The notes under the pieces: generated by a model
The model's input: only the letters and a program-made list of their open reading frames with translations
Told to the model about the DNA's origin: nothing
Databases searched by the model: none
Made by a program: the position numbers and the translations under genes
NCBI RefSeq assembly: GCF_000478275.1
Contig: NZ_ASJB01000062.1
Coordinates: forward strand, 96,344-160,343
Direction: 5' to 3'
Source of the DNA: Amycolatopsis orientalis DSM 40040 = KCTC 9412
GTDB lineage: Bacteria; Actinomycetota; Actinomycetes; Mycobacteriales; Pseudonocardiaceae
DNA length: 64,000 bases
In this document: in pieces, positions 1 through 15,796 of the stretch
Layout: every line of letters begins with the position of its first letter
How positions within the stretch are numbered: the stretch's first letter is position 1

Positions 1-3000
1 GGCCCGTGCCCGCCGGGGTGGCCGGCGAGCTGTACGTCGCCGGAGCCGGTGTGGCGCGGGGATATCTGGGCCGTCCGGTGCTGACGGCGGAGCGGTTCGT
101 CGCCGATCCGTTCGTGCCTGCCGGGCGGATGTACCGGACCGGGGACCTGGCGTACTGGACGGATCAGGGCACGCTGGCCTTCGCCGGACGGGCCGACGAC
201 CAGGTGAAGATCCGCGGCTACCGGGTCGAGCCCGGCGAGATCGAGGCGGTCCTCGCCGGCCTGCCGGGGGTCGGCCAGGCCGTGGTGCTGGCCAAGGGCG
301 AGCACCTGATCGGGTATGTGGTCGCCGAAGCGGGACAGGACGCCGATCCGGCGCGGCTGCGCGAACTGCTCGCCGAGACGCTGCCCGAGTTCATGGTCCC
401 GGCCGTCGTCCTGGTGCTGGACGAATTGCCGTTGACGGTCAACGGAAAGGTGGACCGGCGGGCACTGCCCGAACCGGACTTCGCGTCGAAGTCGGCGAGC
501 CGGGAACCGGTCACCGAAGCCGAACGAGTCCTTTGTGGAGTGTTCGCCGACGTGCTCGGTCTCGACCGGGTCGGTGTCGGGGACAGCTTCTTCGAGCTGG
601 GCGGCGACTCGATCTCCTCGATGCAGGTCGCCGCTCGTGCACGTCGCGAAGGGATTTCCCTTACCCCGAGGCAGGTTTTCGAGCACCGGACACCCGAACG
701 GCTCGCGGCCCTCGCCCAGGAGGCCGTCACGGCGCCCCGCGCCGAGGCCGTCACCGGCGTGGGCGAGATCCCGCGGACGCCGGTGATGCGGGCGCTCGGG
801 GAAGACGCGCTGCGCCCCGGTTTCGCCCAGGCGAGGGTCGTCGTCACCCCGGCGGGGATGAACCCGGAAGCGCTGGTGGGCGCCCTGCAGGCGGTGCTGG
901 ACACACATGATCTGCTGCGGGCGCGGGTCGAGCCGGACGGACGGCTGATCGTGCCCGAGCGCGGTGCGATGGACGCGGCCGGTCTGGTCACGCGGGTCGC
1001 CGGGACGGGCGACCTCGACGAGATCGCCGAGCGCGAGGTCAGGACGGCGACGGGCACGCTGAACCCGGCGGCGGGCATCATGGCGCGGGTCGTGTGGGTC
1101 GACGCCGGGGACGCCGAGCGGGGCCGGCTGGCGTTCGTGGCGCACCACCTCGCGGTCGACGCGGTCTCGTGGGGCATTCTCCTGCCGGATCTGCGGGCGG
1201 CCTACGACGCGGTCGTCTCCGGCGGGACCCCTGCCCTGGAAGCCCCGGTGACGTCGTATCGGCAGTGGGCGCTGCGGCAGACCGAACAGGCGCTCAGCGA
1301 GCGCACCGTGGCCGAACTCGACCAGTGGGTCGCCCTGCTGGACGGCGCGGACCCGGCACCGGCGGGTGACTCCGGGCAGGCGCACTCGTGGTCCACGAGG
1401 CTGTCCGGCACCGAAGTGCGCACCCTGGTTGCCCAGTTGCCGGGCGCGTTCCACTGCGGGATCCAGGATGTCCTCCTGGCGGGCCTCGCGGCCGCGGTGG
1501 CGCGGGTGCGCGGTACCGGCGCCGGGTTGCTCGTGGACGTGGAAGGACATGGCCGCGAAGCCGCCGACGGCGAGGACCTGCTGCGCACAGTGGGCTGGTT
1601 CACCAGCGTCCACCCGGTCCGCTTCGATCTGTCCGATGTGGACCTCGCGGCCGCCGGACGGTTGCTGAAGACCGTGAAGGAACAGATCCGCGCCGTGCCC
1701 GGCGACGGATCCGGCTATGGGCTGTTGCGCCACCTCAATCCCGACACCGGGGCGAAGCTGGCCAAGTCGCCGTCGGCGAGGATCGGCTTCAACTATCTCG
1801 GCCGGACCGTCCTCGCCCCGCGGGCCACCGCGTGGGAGCCGGTGGGCGAAGGCCCGCTCGGGGCGGGTCCGGACATGGTCCTCGCGCACGCCGTCGAGGT
1901 CAGCGCGGAGGTCCAGGACACGCCTGCCGGACCTCGGCTGGGGCTGGCCATCGACGCACGGGACGCCGACCCCGCCACGGTGGAGCGCCTCGGCGAAGCC
2001 TGGCTGGAGACGCTGACCGCTCTCGCGGCTCTCGCCGGGGATCCCGCCGCGGGCGGGCACACGCCGTCCGACTTCGATCTCGTCGGCCTGACTCAGCAGG
2101 ACGTGACGGAGCTGGAGGCCGCGGCCCCGGGGCTGACGGACATCTGGCCCCTGTCGCCGCTGCAGGAAGGCATGCTCTTCGAACGGGACTTCGACGCCGA
2201 CGGGGTCGACGTCTACCAGAGCCAGCGGATCCTGGACCTCGACGGGCCACTCGACGCGGAACGGCTGCGCGCGGCCTGGGACCGGGTCCTCGCCCGGCAC
2301 GCGTCGCTGCGCACCGGTTTTCACCAGCTGGGGTCCGGCGAAACGGTGCAGGTCGTCGCCGGTGACGTCGAACTCCCTTGGCGGACGGTGGATCTTTCGT
2401 CTCTCGACGAGGCGGCCGCGGCCGCCGAGGTCGAGCGGCTGCTGGCGGAGGACCAGTCCCGGCGGTTCGACGTGACCGCACCGCCGCTGCTGCGGCTGTC
2501 GCTGATCCGGCTCGGCGCCGACCGGCACCGGCTCGTGCTGACGTCGCACCACCTCGTGCTGGACGGCTGGTCGACACCGCTCGTCGTGGGCGAGGTCTCG
2601 ATCGCCTACGCGGGTGAGGAGATCCCGTCGTCGGCACCGTCCTATAAGGACTATCTGGCCTGGCTGGGCGAGCAGGACGAAGACGCGGCGCGAGCGGCGT
2701 GGCGGGCGGAGCTCGCCGGTGCGGACGAACCGTCCCTTGTGGACGCCGAAGCCGACAAGACGCTGGTGATGCCCGGGGATCACGCCGAATGGGTGGCCGA
2801 GGAGACGACGCGCGCGCTCGCCGAACTGGCCCGGGGCAACGGGTTGACGACGAGCACGATCCTGCAGGCCGCCTGGGCGCTGGTCCTGGCGCGGCTGGCC
2901 GGCCGGACGGACGTGGTGTTCGGCTCGGTGGTGTCGGGACGCCCGGCGGAGGTGCCGGACGTCGAGCGGATGGTGGGGATGTTCATCAACACCGTCCCGG

Positions 3001-6000
3001 TCCGCGTGCGGCTCGACGGCGCCCGGCCGGTGCTGGAGCTGTTCCAGGACCTGCAGGCGCGCCAGGCGGCGTTGACCGAACACCAGTACCTGGGGCTGCC
3101 GGAGATCCAGAAGGCGGCGGGGACGGGCGCGGTCTTCGACACCATCGTGATGATCGAGAACTACCCGCACACCGCCGACGGTCTCGGCGACGACGGCGGG
3201 GTCGCGATCAGTTCCGTCACCACCCGGACCGGCACCGGCTATCCGCTGACCATGAACGTCAGCCTCGGGGACCGGTTGCGGATCAACGTGGCCTACCGCC
3301 CGGACCGGATCGACGGCGCGACGGCCGCCGAGGTCGCCAGGCAGCTCGTGCGGGTGCTGGACCAGGTGGTCGCGCGGCCGTCGCTGCCGGTGGGCCGCCT
3401 CGGCGTGACGAGCGAAGCGGCGCGCGCGTCGGTGGTGGAACGCTGGAATGCCACGGGTAAGGCGGCCAGTGAGACGTCGGTGCTGGAGTTGTTCCGGCGT
3501 CAGGCCGGTGCCTCGCCGGACGCGGTGGCGGTCACGGACGGGGAACGCACCCTGTCCTACGCCGGCCTCGACCGGGAATCCGATCGGCTGGCCGGGCAGC
3601 TCGCGGACGCCGGTGTGCGCCGTGGTGATCGCGTCGGCGTGGTGATGGACCGCGGCGCGGATCTGATCGTCGCCCTGCTCGCGGTCTGGAAGGCGGGTGC
3701 CGCGCAGGTCCCGGTGAACGTGGACTACCCGGGGGAACGGATCGAGCGGATGCTGGCCGACGCCGGCGCGTCGGTCGCGGTCTGCCTCGAAGCGAGCCGC
3801 AAGGCGGTGCCGGACGGCGTCTCGCCGGTGGTCGCGGACGTCCCGGCGATCGACGGCGGGCGGCACGAGGCGCCGCCGGTCGCGATCGGAGCGCAGGACG
3901 TCGCCTACGTGATGTACACGTCCGGGTCGACAGGTGTGCCGAAGGGCGTCGCGGTGCCGCACGGCAGTGTGGCGGCACTGGCGAGCGACCCGGGCTGGGC
4001 GCAGGGGCCTGCGGATCGCGTACTGCTGCACGCGTCGCACGCGTTCGACGCGTCGCTGGTCGAGATCTGGGTGCCGCTGGTCAGCGGGGCCGGCGTGGTG
4101 GTCGCGGAACCGGGCACGGTCGACGCGGAACGGCTTCGCGACGCGATCTCCCGCGGCGTGACCACCGTCCACCTGACGGCGGGCGCTTTCCGTGCGGTGG
4201 CCGAGGAAGCACCGGAGTCCTTCCGCGGCCTGCGCGAGATCCTGACCGGTGGGGACGCGGTACCGCTCGCCTCCGTCGAGCGGATGCGCCGGGCGTGCCC
4301 GGACGTCCGGTTCCGGCAGCTCTACGGCCCGACCGAGATCACCCTCTGCGCCACCTGGCTCGTCCTCGAACCGGGGGAGGAGACGGGCGGCATCCTGCCG
4401 ATCGGCGGTCCGCTGGCCGGACGGCGGGCCTACGTACTCGACGCGTTCCTGCAGCCGGTGGCACCGGAGGTCACCGGCGAGCTGTACCTCGCCGGTGCCG
4501 GATTGGCGCACGGCTACCTGGGCAACACCGCGGCGACGTCGGAGCGGTTCATCGCCGACCCGTTCACCGACGGCGGGCGGCTGTACCGCACCGGCGACCT
4601 GGCGCGCTGGACGGCTCATGGCGAGCTGGTCTTCGGCGGGCGCGCCGACTCCCAGGTGAAGATCCGGGGCTACCGGGTCGAACCCGGCGAGATCGAGGCG
4701 GCGCTGACCGAGGTCCCCGACGTCGCACAGGCGGTCGTGGTGGCCAGGGAAGAACGGCCCGGCGAAAAGCGGCTGATCGCGTACGTGACCGCGGAATCGG
4801 GGCGGGGGCTGGAATCCGCCGAGGTTCGCGCGCAGCTCGCGGCGCGGTTGCCGGAGTTCATGGTGCCCGCGGTGGTGCTGGTGCTGGACGGTTTCCCGTT
4901 GACACTCAACGGGAAGATCGACCGCGCGGCCCTGCCCGCCCCCGAGTTCACGCCGAGAGCGGCCGGTCGCGAACCCCGCACGGAGACCGAGCGGGTGCTG
5001 TGCGGGCTGTTCGCCGAGCTGCTCGGACTGGACCGGGTCGGCGCCGACGACGGTTTCTTCGAACTGGGCGGGGATTCGATCCTCTCGATGCGGTTGGCCG
5101 CCCGCGCTCGTCGCGAGAATCTCGTCTTCGGGGCGAAACAGGTCTTCGAGCACAAGACTCCCGCCGGGATCGCGATGGTCGCCGAGCACGGCGGACGGAT
5201 TCGGGACGAGGACACCGAAGGGATCGGCGAAGTCCCGTTGACGCCGGTGATGCGGGCGCTGCTCGAACGCGATCCGCGCGGGCTGACCCGTGAGGGCATG
5301 GCGCAGTGGGTGATCGTGGAGGTGCCCGGCGACCTTTCCGTGCCCGCGCTGGCGGCCGGTCTGAGCGCGGTGCTCGACACGCACGATCTGCTGCGGAGCC
5401 GGATCGTCGAGACCGAGGGCGCGGAGCCCCGGCTGATCGTGGCCGACCGGGGAACGGTCGACGCGGCGACGCTGGTCGAACGGGTCGACGCCGCCGCGGG
5501 CGATCTCGGTGAGATCGCGCAAGCCGCGGCGGCCCGCCTCGATCCCCTCGCCGGGGTGATGGTCCGCGCGGTCTGGGCGGACGCGGGCAAGGGCCGCGCC
5601 GGGCGGCTCGTGGTGGCCGCGCACCACCTCGTGGTCGACGTGGTGTCGTGGCGGACCCTGCTTCCGGACCTGCAGACGGCCTGTGAAGCCGCGGTCGCGG
5701 GCGTGCGGCCGTCGCTCGACCCGCCGGACGTCTCGTTCCGGCGCTGGTCGCGAACGCTGACCGAAGAAGCGGCGACCAGGACCGCGGAACTGCCGACGTG
5801 GACGGAGATCCTCGACGGGGCCAAGCCGCGGCTGGGCGAGCTCGATCCGATGTGCGACACCGTGTCGACCGCGGGACGCCGGTCCTGGACCGTGCCGCGG
5901 GAACACGCGGGCACGCTCGCCGAGAAGGTCACCTCGGCCTTCCACTGCGGTGTCCACGAGGTGCTGCTGGCCACCCTCGCCGGTGCGGTGGCGAGCTGGC

Positions 6001-9000
6001 GCGGCGGCGCCGACGTCGTGGTCGACGTCGAAGGGCACGGCCGTCAGCCGCTCGGGGAGCTGGACCCGTCCCGGACACTCGGCTGGTTCACCGACATCCA
6101 TCCGCTCCGGCTGGACACGACCGGGGCCGACCCGGCCGAGGCGATCGCGGGCGGGGCCGCCGCCGGGCGGTTACTCAAGCAGGTCAAGGAAAACGTGCGA
6201 GCCGTACCCGACGGCGGGCTCGGTTACGGACTGCTGCGCCACCTCAACGCCGAGACGGCGCCGGTGCTCGCTGCGCTGCCGAAGGCGGAGATCGGGTTCA
6301 ACTACCTCGGCCGCTTCTCGTCGCGGTCCGGCGGTGACGCGAAGCCTTGGCAGATCACGGGAATCGCCGGTGGCGCGGCGGAGCCGGAAACGCCGTTGCG
6401 GCACGTCCTGGAGATCGACGCCGTCGTGGTGGACGGCGCGGACGGCCCCGAGTTCAGCCTGACCGTGACCTGGGCACGGCGGATCCTCGACGACGCCGGG
6501 GCCGAGTCGTTCGCCGAGGCGTGGCTGGCCATGTTGACCGGGCTCGCCGTCCACGCCGGCCGCGAAGGCGCCGGTGGGCACACGCCGTCGGACTTCCCGC
6601 TCACCGCGCTGACCCAGCGCGAGGTGACGGAGGTCGAGGCCGCCGTGCCGAACCTGTTCGACATCTGGCCGCTCTCCCCGCTCCAGGAGGGCTTGCTGTT
6701 CCACGCCACCGACGAGCGCGGCCCGGACGTCTACGCGAGCATGCGGAAACTCGCCCTCGACGGTCCGCTGGACGTCGCCCGCTTCCGCGCGTCCTGGCAG
6801 GCCCTGCTCGACCGGCATCCCGCCCTGCGGGCGAGTTTCCGGCAGCTGGAGTCCGGCAAGTCCGTGCAGGTGATCGCCCGCGAGGTGACGTTGCCCTGGC
6901 GGGAGACCGACCTTTCCGGGCTTCCCGAGGACGCGGCGCTGGCCGAATTCGACCGGCTCGCGGCGGAACTGCACGCCGAACGCTTCGACCCGGCGCAGGG
7001 ACCGTTGCTGCGCCTGCACTTGGTGCGCCTCGGCGACCGCAGGCACCGGCTGATCTTCACCTCGCACCACATCGTGGCCGACGGCTGGTCGCTGCCGATC
7101 ATCGCCGACGGGGTGCTGACGGCGTACGAAGCGGGCGGTGACGTCCGGGCGCTGCCCGCGGCGACGTCGTATCGCGACTACCTCGCCTGGATCGCCCGTC
7201 AGGACAAGACGGCCGCCCGGGAGGCGTGGCGGGACGAACTCGCGGGTCTCGACGAGGCGACCCACGTCGTGCCGCCGGAGTCGATCATCACGCCGGTCGA
7301 GCCCGAACGCGTCGGGTTCGAACTCGACGACGAGACGAGCAGGCGCCTGGTGGAGTTCACCCGGCTCCACGGCGTCACGGCGAACACCCTCTTCCAGGGG
7401 ATCTGGGCACTGCATCTGGCCTGGCCCGCCGGACGGAACGAGGTGGTCTTCGGTGCCGCGGTCGCGGGGCGCCCGCCGGAGATCCCCGGCGTCGAGTCCG
7501 CGGTCGGCCTGTTCATGAACATGGTGCCGGTCCGGGCCCGCCTCACCGGCGCCGAACCGGTCGTCGACATGCTGAAGGACCTGCAGGAACGGCAGGTCAC
7601 GATGATGTCGCACCAGCACATCGGGCTGTCCGAGATCAAACAGCTCGCCGGTCCGGGGGCGGCGTTCGACACGATCGTGGTGTTCGAGAACTATCCGTAC
7701 TCGCCGCCCAGGTCCGGCGGCCCCGACACGCTCGTCATGCGCTCCACGGGGATTCCCAACGACACCGGGCACTATCCGTTGTCCCTGCGCGCGTCCGTCG
7801 CGGGCGGCGCCGTCCGCGGTGAGTTCATCTACCGGCCGGACGTGGTCGACCGGACCGGGGCCGGGGAGATGCTCGCGACGCTCCTGCGCGCACTCGACCA
7901 GGTGCTCGCCGAGCCGCGGACGCCGGTGGGCCGGATCGGCTTGATCGGCCCGGAGCAGCGTCGTCTGGTGGTGGACGAGTGGAACCGGACCGACGCGCCG
8001 CTCACCGCGGACACGCTGCCGGTGGTGTTCCGCGGGCAGGCGGAGCGCACGCCGGACGCGATGGCCGTCCAGGACGGGACGCGGAGCCTGTCCTACCGCG
8101 GCCTGCTCGACGAGGTCGAGGCGCTGGCGAGCCTGCTCGTCCGGTCGGGCGTGCGGCGTGAGGACCGCGTGGGTGTCCTGGTCGAACGCTCGGCCGAGCT
8201 GGTCGTGACCCTGATGGCGGTGTCGTTCGCCGGTGGGGTGTTCGTGCCGGTCGACCCGGACTATCCCCGTGAACGCGTCGAATTCATGCTGGCCAACTCG
8301 GCACCCGGGGTGCTGGTGTGCACGACGACGACCCGGTCGGCCGTCCCCGCGGAGTTCGCGGGCACGGTGCTGGTGCTCGACGAGCTGCCCACCGCCGGTC
8401 CTGCCGTCGATTTGCCGCCGGTGGCACCGGAAGACGCGGCGTACGTCATCTACACGTCGGGGTCGACAGGGGTGCCCAAGGGTGTTCTCGTCACCCACTC
8501 CGGCCTCGTCAACCTGGGGTACGCGCATATCGAGCGGATGGCCGTCACGTCGTCCTCGCGGATCCTGCAGCTGTCCGCGATCGGCTTCGACGCCATCGTC
8601 TCCGAGCTCTACATGTCCTTCCTGGCCGGCGCGACCCTGGTCCTGCCGGACGCGGCGAACATGCCGCCCCGGATGACGCTGGGCGAAACGATCCGCCGGG
8701 CGGACATCACCCACCTGACCGTGTCGCCGAGTGTGCTGGCGAGCGAGGACGACCTGCCGGACACCCTGCGGACCGTCCTGACGGGCGGCGAGGCCCTGCC
8801 GCCCGCGCTGGTGGACCGCTGGTCGCCGGGCCGCCGGGTGATCCAGGCCTACGGGCCGACCGAGACCACCATCTGCTCGACGATGAGTGCCCCGTTGTCC
8901 CCGGGCCACGAACAGGTCCCGCTCGGCGGCCCGATCCACAACGTGCGGCACTACGTGCTCGACACCTTCCTGCGGCCGGTGCCGCCGGGCGTGGTCGGCG

Positions 9001-9827
9001 AGCTCTACATCACGGGTGTCGGACTGGCTCGCGGCTACCTCGGCCGCCCCGGCCTGACCGCGGAACGGTTCGTCGCCAGCCCGTTCGCGCCCGGTGAGCG
9101 GATGTACCGCTCCGGCGACCTGTTCCGCTGGACCCGGGAAGGCCAGCTGCTCTTCGCGGGCCGGGTCGACGCGCAGGTCAAGGTGCGCGGATACCGGGTC
9201 GAGCCCGCCGAGATCGAGGCCGTGCTCGCGGAGCATCCGGGGGTCGGCCAGGTGGTGGTCTCGGTCCGCCGGGACGGGCCGGGTGACAAGCAGCTGGTCG
9301 CCTACGTCGTGCCATCGGCCGACGCCGAAGGCGAAGACCTGATGTCCGCACTGCGCGAACTGGCGGCCGAACGCCTGCCGGAGTACATGATGCCGGCGGC
9401 CTTCGTGCCGCTGGAGCAGATGCCGCTCACCCCGAACGGCAAGCTCGACCACCGCGCGCTGCGGGCCCCCGACTTCGCCGGGATGTCCTCGAAACGAGAC
9501 CCGCGCACGGCCATGGAGGCGCGGCTGTGCGAGCTGTTCGCGGAAGTGCTGGGGCTCCAGCAGGTGGCTCCCGACGACAGCTTCTTCGAACTCGGCGGCG
9601 ACTCGATCACCTCGATGCAGTTGTCGGCCAGGGCCCGCCGGACGGGACTGGAACTGACGCCGTGGCAGGTGTTCGAAGAGAAGACACCGGAACGGCTGGC
9701 GGTCCTCGTCAAGGACCTCCCGGCCGAGGGCGCGGAAACCGCGGCGCCGGAGCCCGCCGCGGGCACGCTCGTGGAACTTTCCTCTGACCAGATGGACCAG
9801 CTCGTGGCCGGACTGGCCGGTGACTGA
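1..9827 (+). CDS. bpsB: Glycopeptide NRPS, modules 4-6 (5' truncated by window edge)
   Basis: Trimodular nonribosomal peptide synthetase that adds residues 4-6 of the heptapeptide. The frame is open to the left edge, which cuts the module 4 adenylation (A) domain near motif A6. Visible order: A4 (end), carrier protein T (FFELGGDS, about 588-611), epimerase E (HHLAVDAVSW, about 1141), C (HHLVLDGWS, about 2548), A5 (YTSGSTG, about 3915), T (about 5055), E (HHLVVDVVSW, about 5622), C (HHIVADGWS, about 7063), A6 (YTSGSTG, about 8450), T (about 9582). Specificity residues read by eye give about DAVHLGLLCK for module 5 (the hydroxyphenylglycine code) and DASTLGAICK for module 6 (the Tyr/beta-hydroxytyrosine code). 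E domains in modules 4 and 5 but not 6 match the D,D,L stereochemistry of vancomycin. The C-terminal tail SSDQMDQLVAGL may be a docking element. The stop overlaps a possible upstream GTG of the next NRPS gene. Confidence 0.95.
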   Translation, partial: PVPAGVAGELYVAGAGVARGYLGRPVLTAERFVADPFVPAGRMYRTGDLAYWTDQGTLAFAGRADDQVKIRGYRVEPGEIEAVLAGLPGVGQAVVLAKGEHLIGYVVAEAGQDADPARLRELLAETLPEFMVPAVVLVLDELPLTVNGKVDRRALPEPDFASKSASREPVTEAERVLCGVFADVLGLDRVGVGDSFFELGGDSISSMQVAARARREGISLTPRQVFEHRTPERLAALAQEAVTAPRAEAVTGVGEIPRTPVMRALGEDALRPGFAQARVVVTPAGMNPEALVGALQAVLDTHDLLRARVEPDGRLIVPERGAMDAAGLVTRVAGTGDLDEIAEREVRTATGTLNPAAGIMARVVWVDAGDAERGRLAFVAHHLAVDAVSWGILLPDLRAAYDAVVSGGTPALEAPVTSYRQWALRQTEQALSERTVAELDQWVALLDGADPAPAGDSGQAHSWSTRLSGTEVRTLVAQLPGAFHCGIQDVLLAGLAAAVARVRGTGAGLLVDVEGHGREAADGEDLLRTVGWFTSVHPVRFDLSDVDLAAAGRLLKTVKEQIRAVPGDGSGYGLLRHLNPDTGAKLAKSPSARIGFNYLGRTVLAPRATAWEPVGEGPLGAGPDMVLAHAVEVSAEVQDTPAGPRLGLAIDARDADPATVERLGEAWLETLTALAALAGDPAAGGHTPSDFDLVGLTQQDVTELEAAAPGLTDIWPLSPLQEGMLFERDFDADGVDVYQSQRILDLDGPLDAERLRAAWDRVLARHASLRTGFHQLGSGETVQVVAGDVELPWRTVDLSSLDEAAAAAEVERLLAEDQSRRFDVTAPPLLRLSLIRLGADRHRLVLTSHHLVLDGWSTPLVVGEVSIAYAGEEIPSSAPSYKDYLAWLGEQDEDAARAAWRAELAGADEPSLVDAEADKTLVMPGDHAEWVAEETTRALAELARGNGLTTSTILQAAWALVLARLAGRTDVVFGSVVSGRPAEVPDVERMVGMFINTVPVRVRLDGARPVLELFQDLQARQAALTEHQYLGLPEIQKAAGTGAVFDTIVMIENYPHTADGLGDDGGVAISSVTTRTGTGYPLTMNVSLGDRLRINVAYRPDRIDGATAAEVARQLVRVLDQVVARPSLPVGRLGVTSEAARASVVERWNATGKAASETSVLELFRRQAGASPDAVAVTDGERTLSYAGLDRESDRLAGQLADAGVRRGDRVGVVMDRGADLIVALLAVWKAGAAQVPVNVDYPGERIERMLADAGASVAVCLEASRKAVPDGVSPVVADVPAIDGGRHEAPPVAIGAQDVAYVMYTSGSTGVPKGVAVPHGSVAALASDPGWAQGPADRVLLHASHAFDASLVEIWVPLVSGAGVVVAEPGTVDAERLRDAISRGVTTVHLTAGAFRAVAEEAPESFRGLREILTGGDAVPLASVERMRRACPDVRFRQLYGPTEITLCATWLVLEPGEETGGILPIGGPLAGRRAYVLDAFLQPVAPEVTGELYLAGAGLAHGYLGNTAATSERFIADPFTDGGRLYRTGDLARWTAHGELVFGGRADSQVKIRGYRVEPGEIEAALTEVPDVAQAVVVAREERPGEKRLIAYVTAESGRGLESAEVRAQLAARLPEFMVPAVVLVLDGFPLTLNGKIDRAALPAPEFTPRAAGREPRTETERVLCGLFAELLGLDRVGADDGFFELGGDSILSMRLAARARRENLVFGAKQVFEHKTPAGIAMVAEHGGRIRDEDTEGIGEVPLTPVMRALLERDPRGLTREGMAQWVIVEVPGDLSVPALAAGLSAVLDTHDLLRSRIVETEGAEPRLIVADRGTVDAATLVERVDAAAGDLGEIAQAAAARLDPLAGVMVRAVWADAGKGRAGRLVVAAHHLVVDVVSWRTLLPDLQTACEAAVAGVRPSLDPPDVSFRRWSRTLTEEAATRTAELPTWTEILDGAKPRLGELDPMCDTVSTAGRRSWTVPREHAGTLAEKVTSAFHCGVHEVLLATLAGAVASWRGGADVVVDVEGHGRQPLGELDPSRTLGWFTDIHPLRLDTTGADPAEAIAGGAAAGRLLKQVKENVRAVPDGGLGYGLLRHLNAETAPVLAALPKAEIGFNYLGRFSSRSGGDAKPWQITGIAGGAAEPETPLRHVLEIDAVVVDGADGPEFSLTVTWARRILDDAGAESFAEAWLAMLTGLAVHAGREGAGGHTPSDFPLTALTQREVTEVEAAVPNLFDIWPLSPLQEGLLFHATDERGPDVYASMRKLALDGPLDVARFRASWQALLDRHPALRASFRQLESGKSVQVIAREVTLPWRETDLSGLPEDAALAEFDRLAAELHAERFDPAQGPLLRLHLVRLGDRRHRLIFTSHHIVADGWSLPIIADGVLTAYEAGGDVRALPAATSYRDYLAWIARQDKTAAREAWRDELAGLDEATHVVPPESIITPVEPERVGFELDDETSRRLVEFTRLHGVTANTLFQGIWALHLAWPAGRNEVVFGAAVAGRPPEIPGVESAVGLFMNMVPVRARLTGAEPVVDMLKDLQERQVTMMSHQHIGLSEIKQLAGPGAAFDTIVVFENYPYSPPRSGGPDTLVMRSTGIPNDTGHYPLSLRASVAGGAVRGEFIYRPDVVDRTGAGEMLATLLRALDQVLAEPRTPVGRIGLIGPEQRRLVVDEWNRTDAPLTADTLPVVFRGQAERTPDAMAVQDGTRSLSYRGLLDEVEALASLLVRSGVRREDRVGVLVERSAELVVTLMAVSFAGGVFVPVDPDYPRERVEFMLANSAPGVLVCTTTTRSAVPAEFAGTVLVLDELPTAGPAVDLPPVAPEDAAYVIYTSGSTGVPKGVLVTHSGLVNLGYAHIERMAVTSSSRILQLSAIGFDAIVSELYMSFLAGATLVLPDAANMPPRMTLGETIRRADITHLTVSPSVLASEDDLPDTLRTVLTGGEALPPALVDRWSPGRRVIQAYGPTETTICSTMSAPLSPGHEQVPLGGPIHNVRHYVLDTFLRPVPPGVVGELYITGVGLARGYLGRPGLTAERFVASPFAPGERMYRSGDLFRWTREGQLLFAGRVDAQVKVRGYRVEPAEIEAVLAEHPGVGQVVVSVRRDGPGDKQLVAYVVPSADAEGEDLMSALRELAAERLPEYMMPAAFVPLEQMPLTPNGKLDHRALRAPDFAGMSSKRDPRTAMEARLCELFAEVLGLQQVAPDDSFFELGGDSITSMQLSARARRTGLELTPWQVFEEKTPERLAVLVKDLPAEGAETAAPEPAAGTLVELSSDQMDQLVAGLAGD

Positions 9828-9861
9828 CCCGTCGACGCGCGTGACCACTAAGGAGCAGATC

Positions 9862-15449
<5,588 letters not shown>

Positions 15450-15453
<4 letters not shown>

Positions 15454-15659
15454 CCAACCCCTTCGACAACGAAGACGGTTCCTTTTTCGTTCTGGTCAAC
15501 GACGAGGGGCAGCACTCCCTGTGGCCGTCCTTCGCCGAGGTGCCGTCGGGCTGGACCCGGGTGCTCGGCGAGACCACCCGCCAGGAATGCCTCGCCTATG
15601 TCGAGGAGAACTGGACGGACCTCCGGCCGAAGAGCCTCATCCAGGAAGCGGGCGCCTGA
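15450..15659 (+). CDS. mbtH: MbtH-like protein
   Basis: Small (69 aa) MbtH-family protein, known to bind NRPS adenylation domains and support their folding and activity. It has the family landmarks: an N-terminal NPFD, then QHSLWPSF, VPSGWTRV and a late ENWTDLRP. The Trp residues that pack on the A domain are present. The ATG overlaps the stop of the terminal NRPS (ATGA), so translation is probably coupled. This position between NRPS and oxyA is standard in glycopeptide clusters. Likely partners are the A domains of modules 4-7 and the free-standing Tyr-activating enzyme encoded at 29440. Confidence 0.96.
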
Positions 15660-15669
15660 GCGAACGGGT

Positions 15670-15698
15670 GTCCAGCCGCTCAACGCGGACGGTTGGAC
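15670..15698 (+). promoter_or_regulatory. Candidate StrR/Bbr-type operator upstream of oxyA
   Basis: The sequence reads GTCCAG, 17 bases, TTGGAC. As I recall it, the published balhimycin regulator Bbr site is GTCCAR-N17-TTGGAC, and oxyA is one of its reported target promoters. The site lies about 98 nt before the oxyA start and directly after mbtH. The regulator gene itself is not in the window. Binding is inferred, not shown. Confidence 0.7.
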
Positions 15699-15720
15699 GG
15701 TGCGGTGGCGTAGTTGGGCC

Positions 15721-15767
15721 GTGAAGGCCTCCTTGAGGGAACCAGAGTCCCTCAAGGAGCCATTCAC
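15721..15767 (+). repeat. 47-nt imperfect palindrome, GTGAAGG...TTCAC family, copy 1
   Basis: The arms CTCCTTGAGGGA and TCCCTCAAGGAG pair perfectly around a 7-nt loop, and the outer GTGAA and TTCAC also pair. Similar 47-nt elements lie at 17013-17059 and 49299-49345. It lies between the Bbr-like site and oxyA, where a full terminator would separate oxyA from the upstream site, so it may be a repeat rather than a strong terminator. Confidence 0.65.
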
Positions 15768-15796
15768 GGACCACCCCTGCGAAAGGACCTTGTGCA

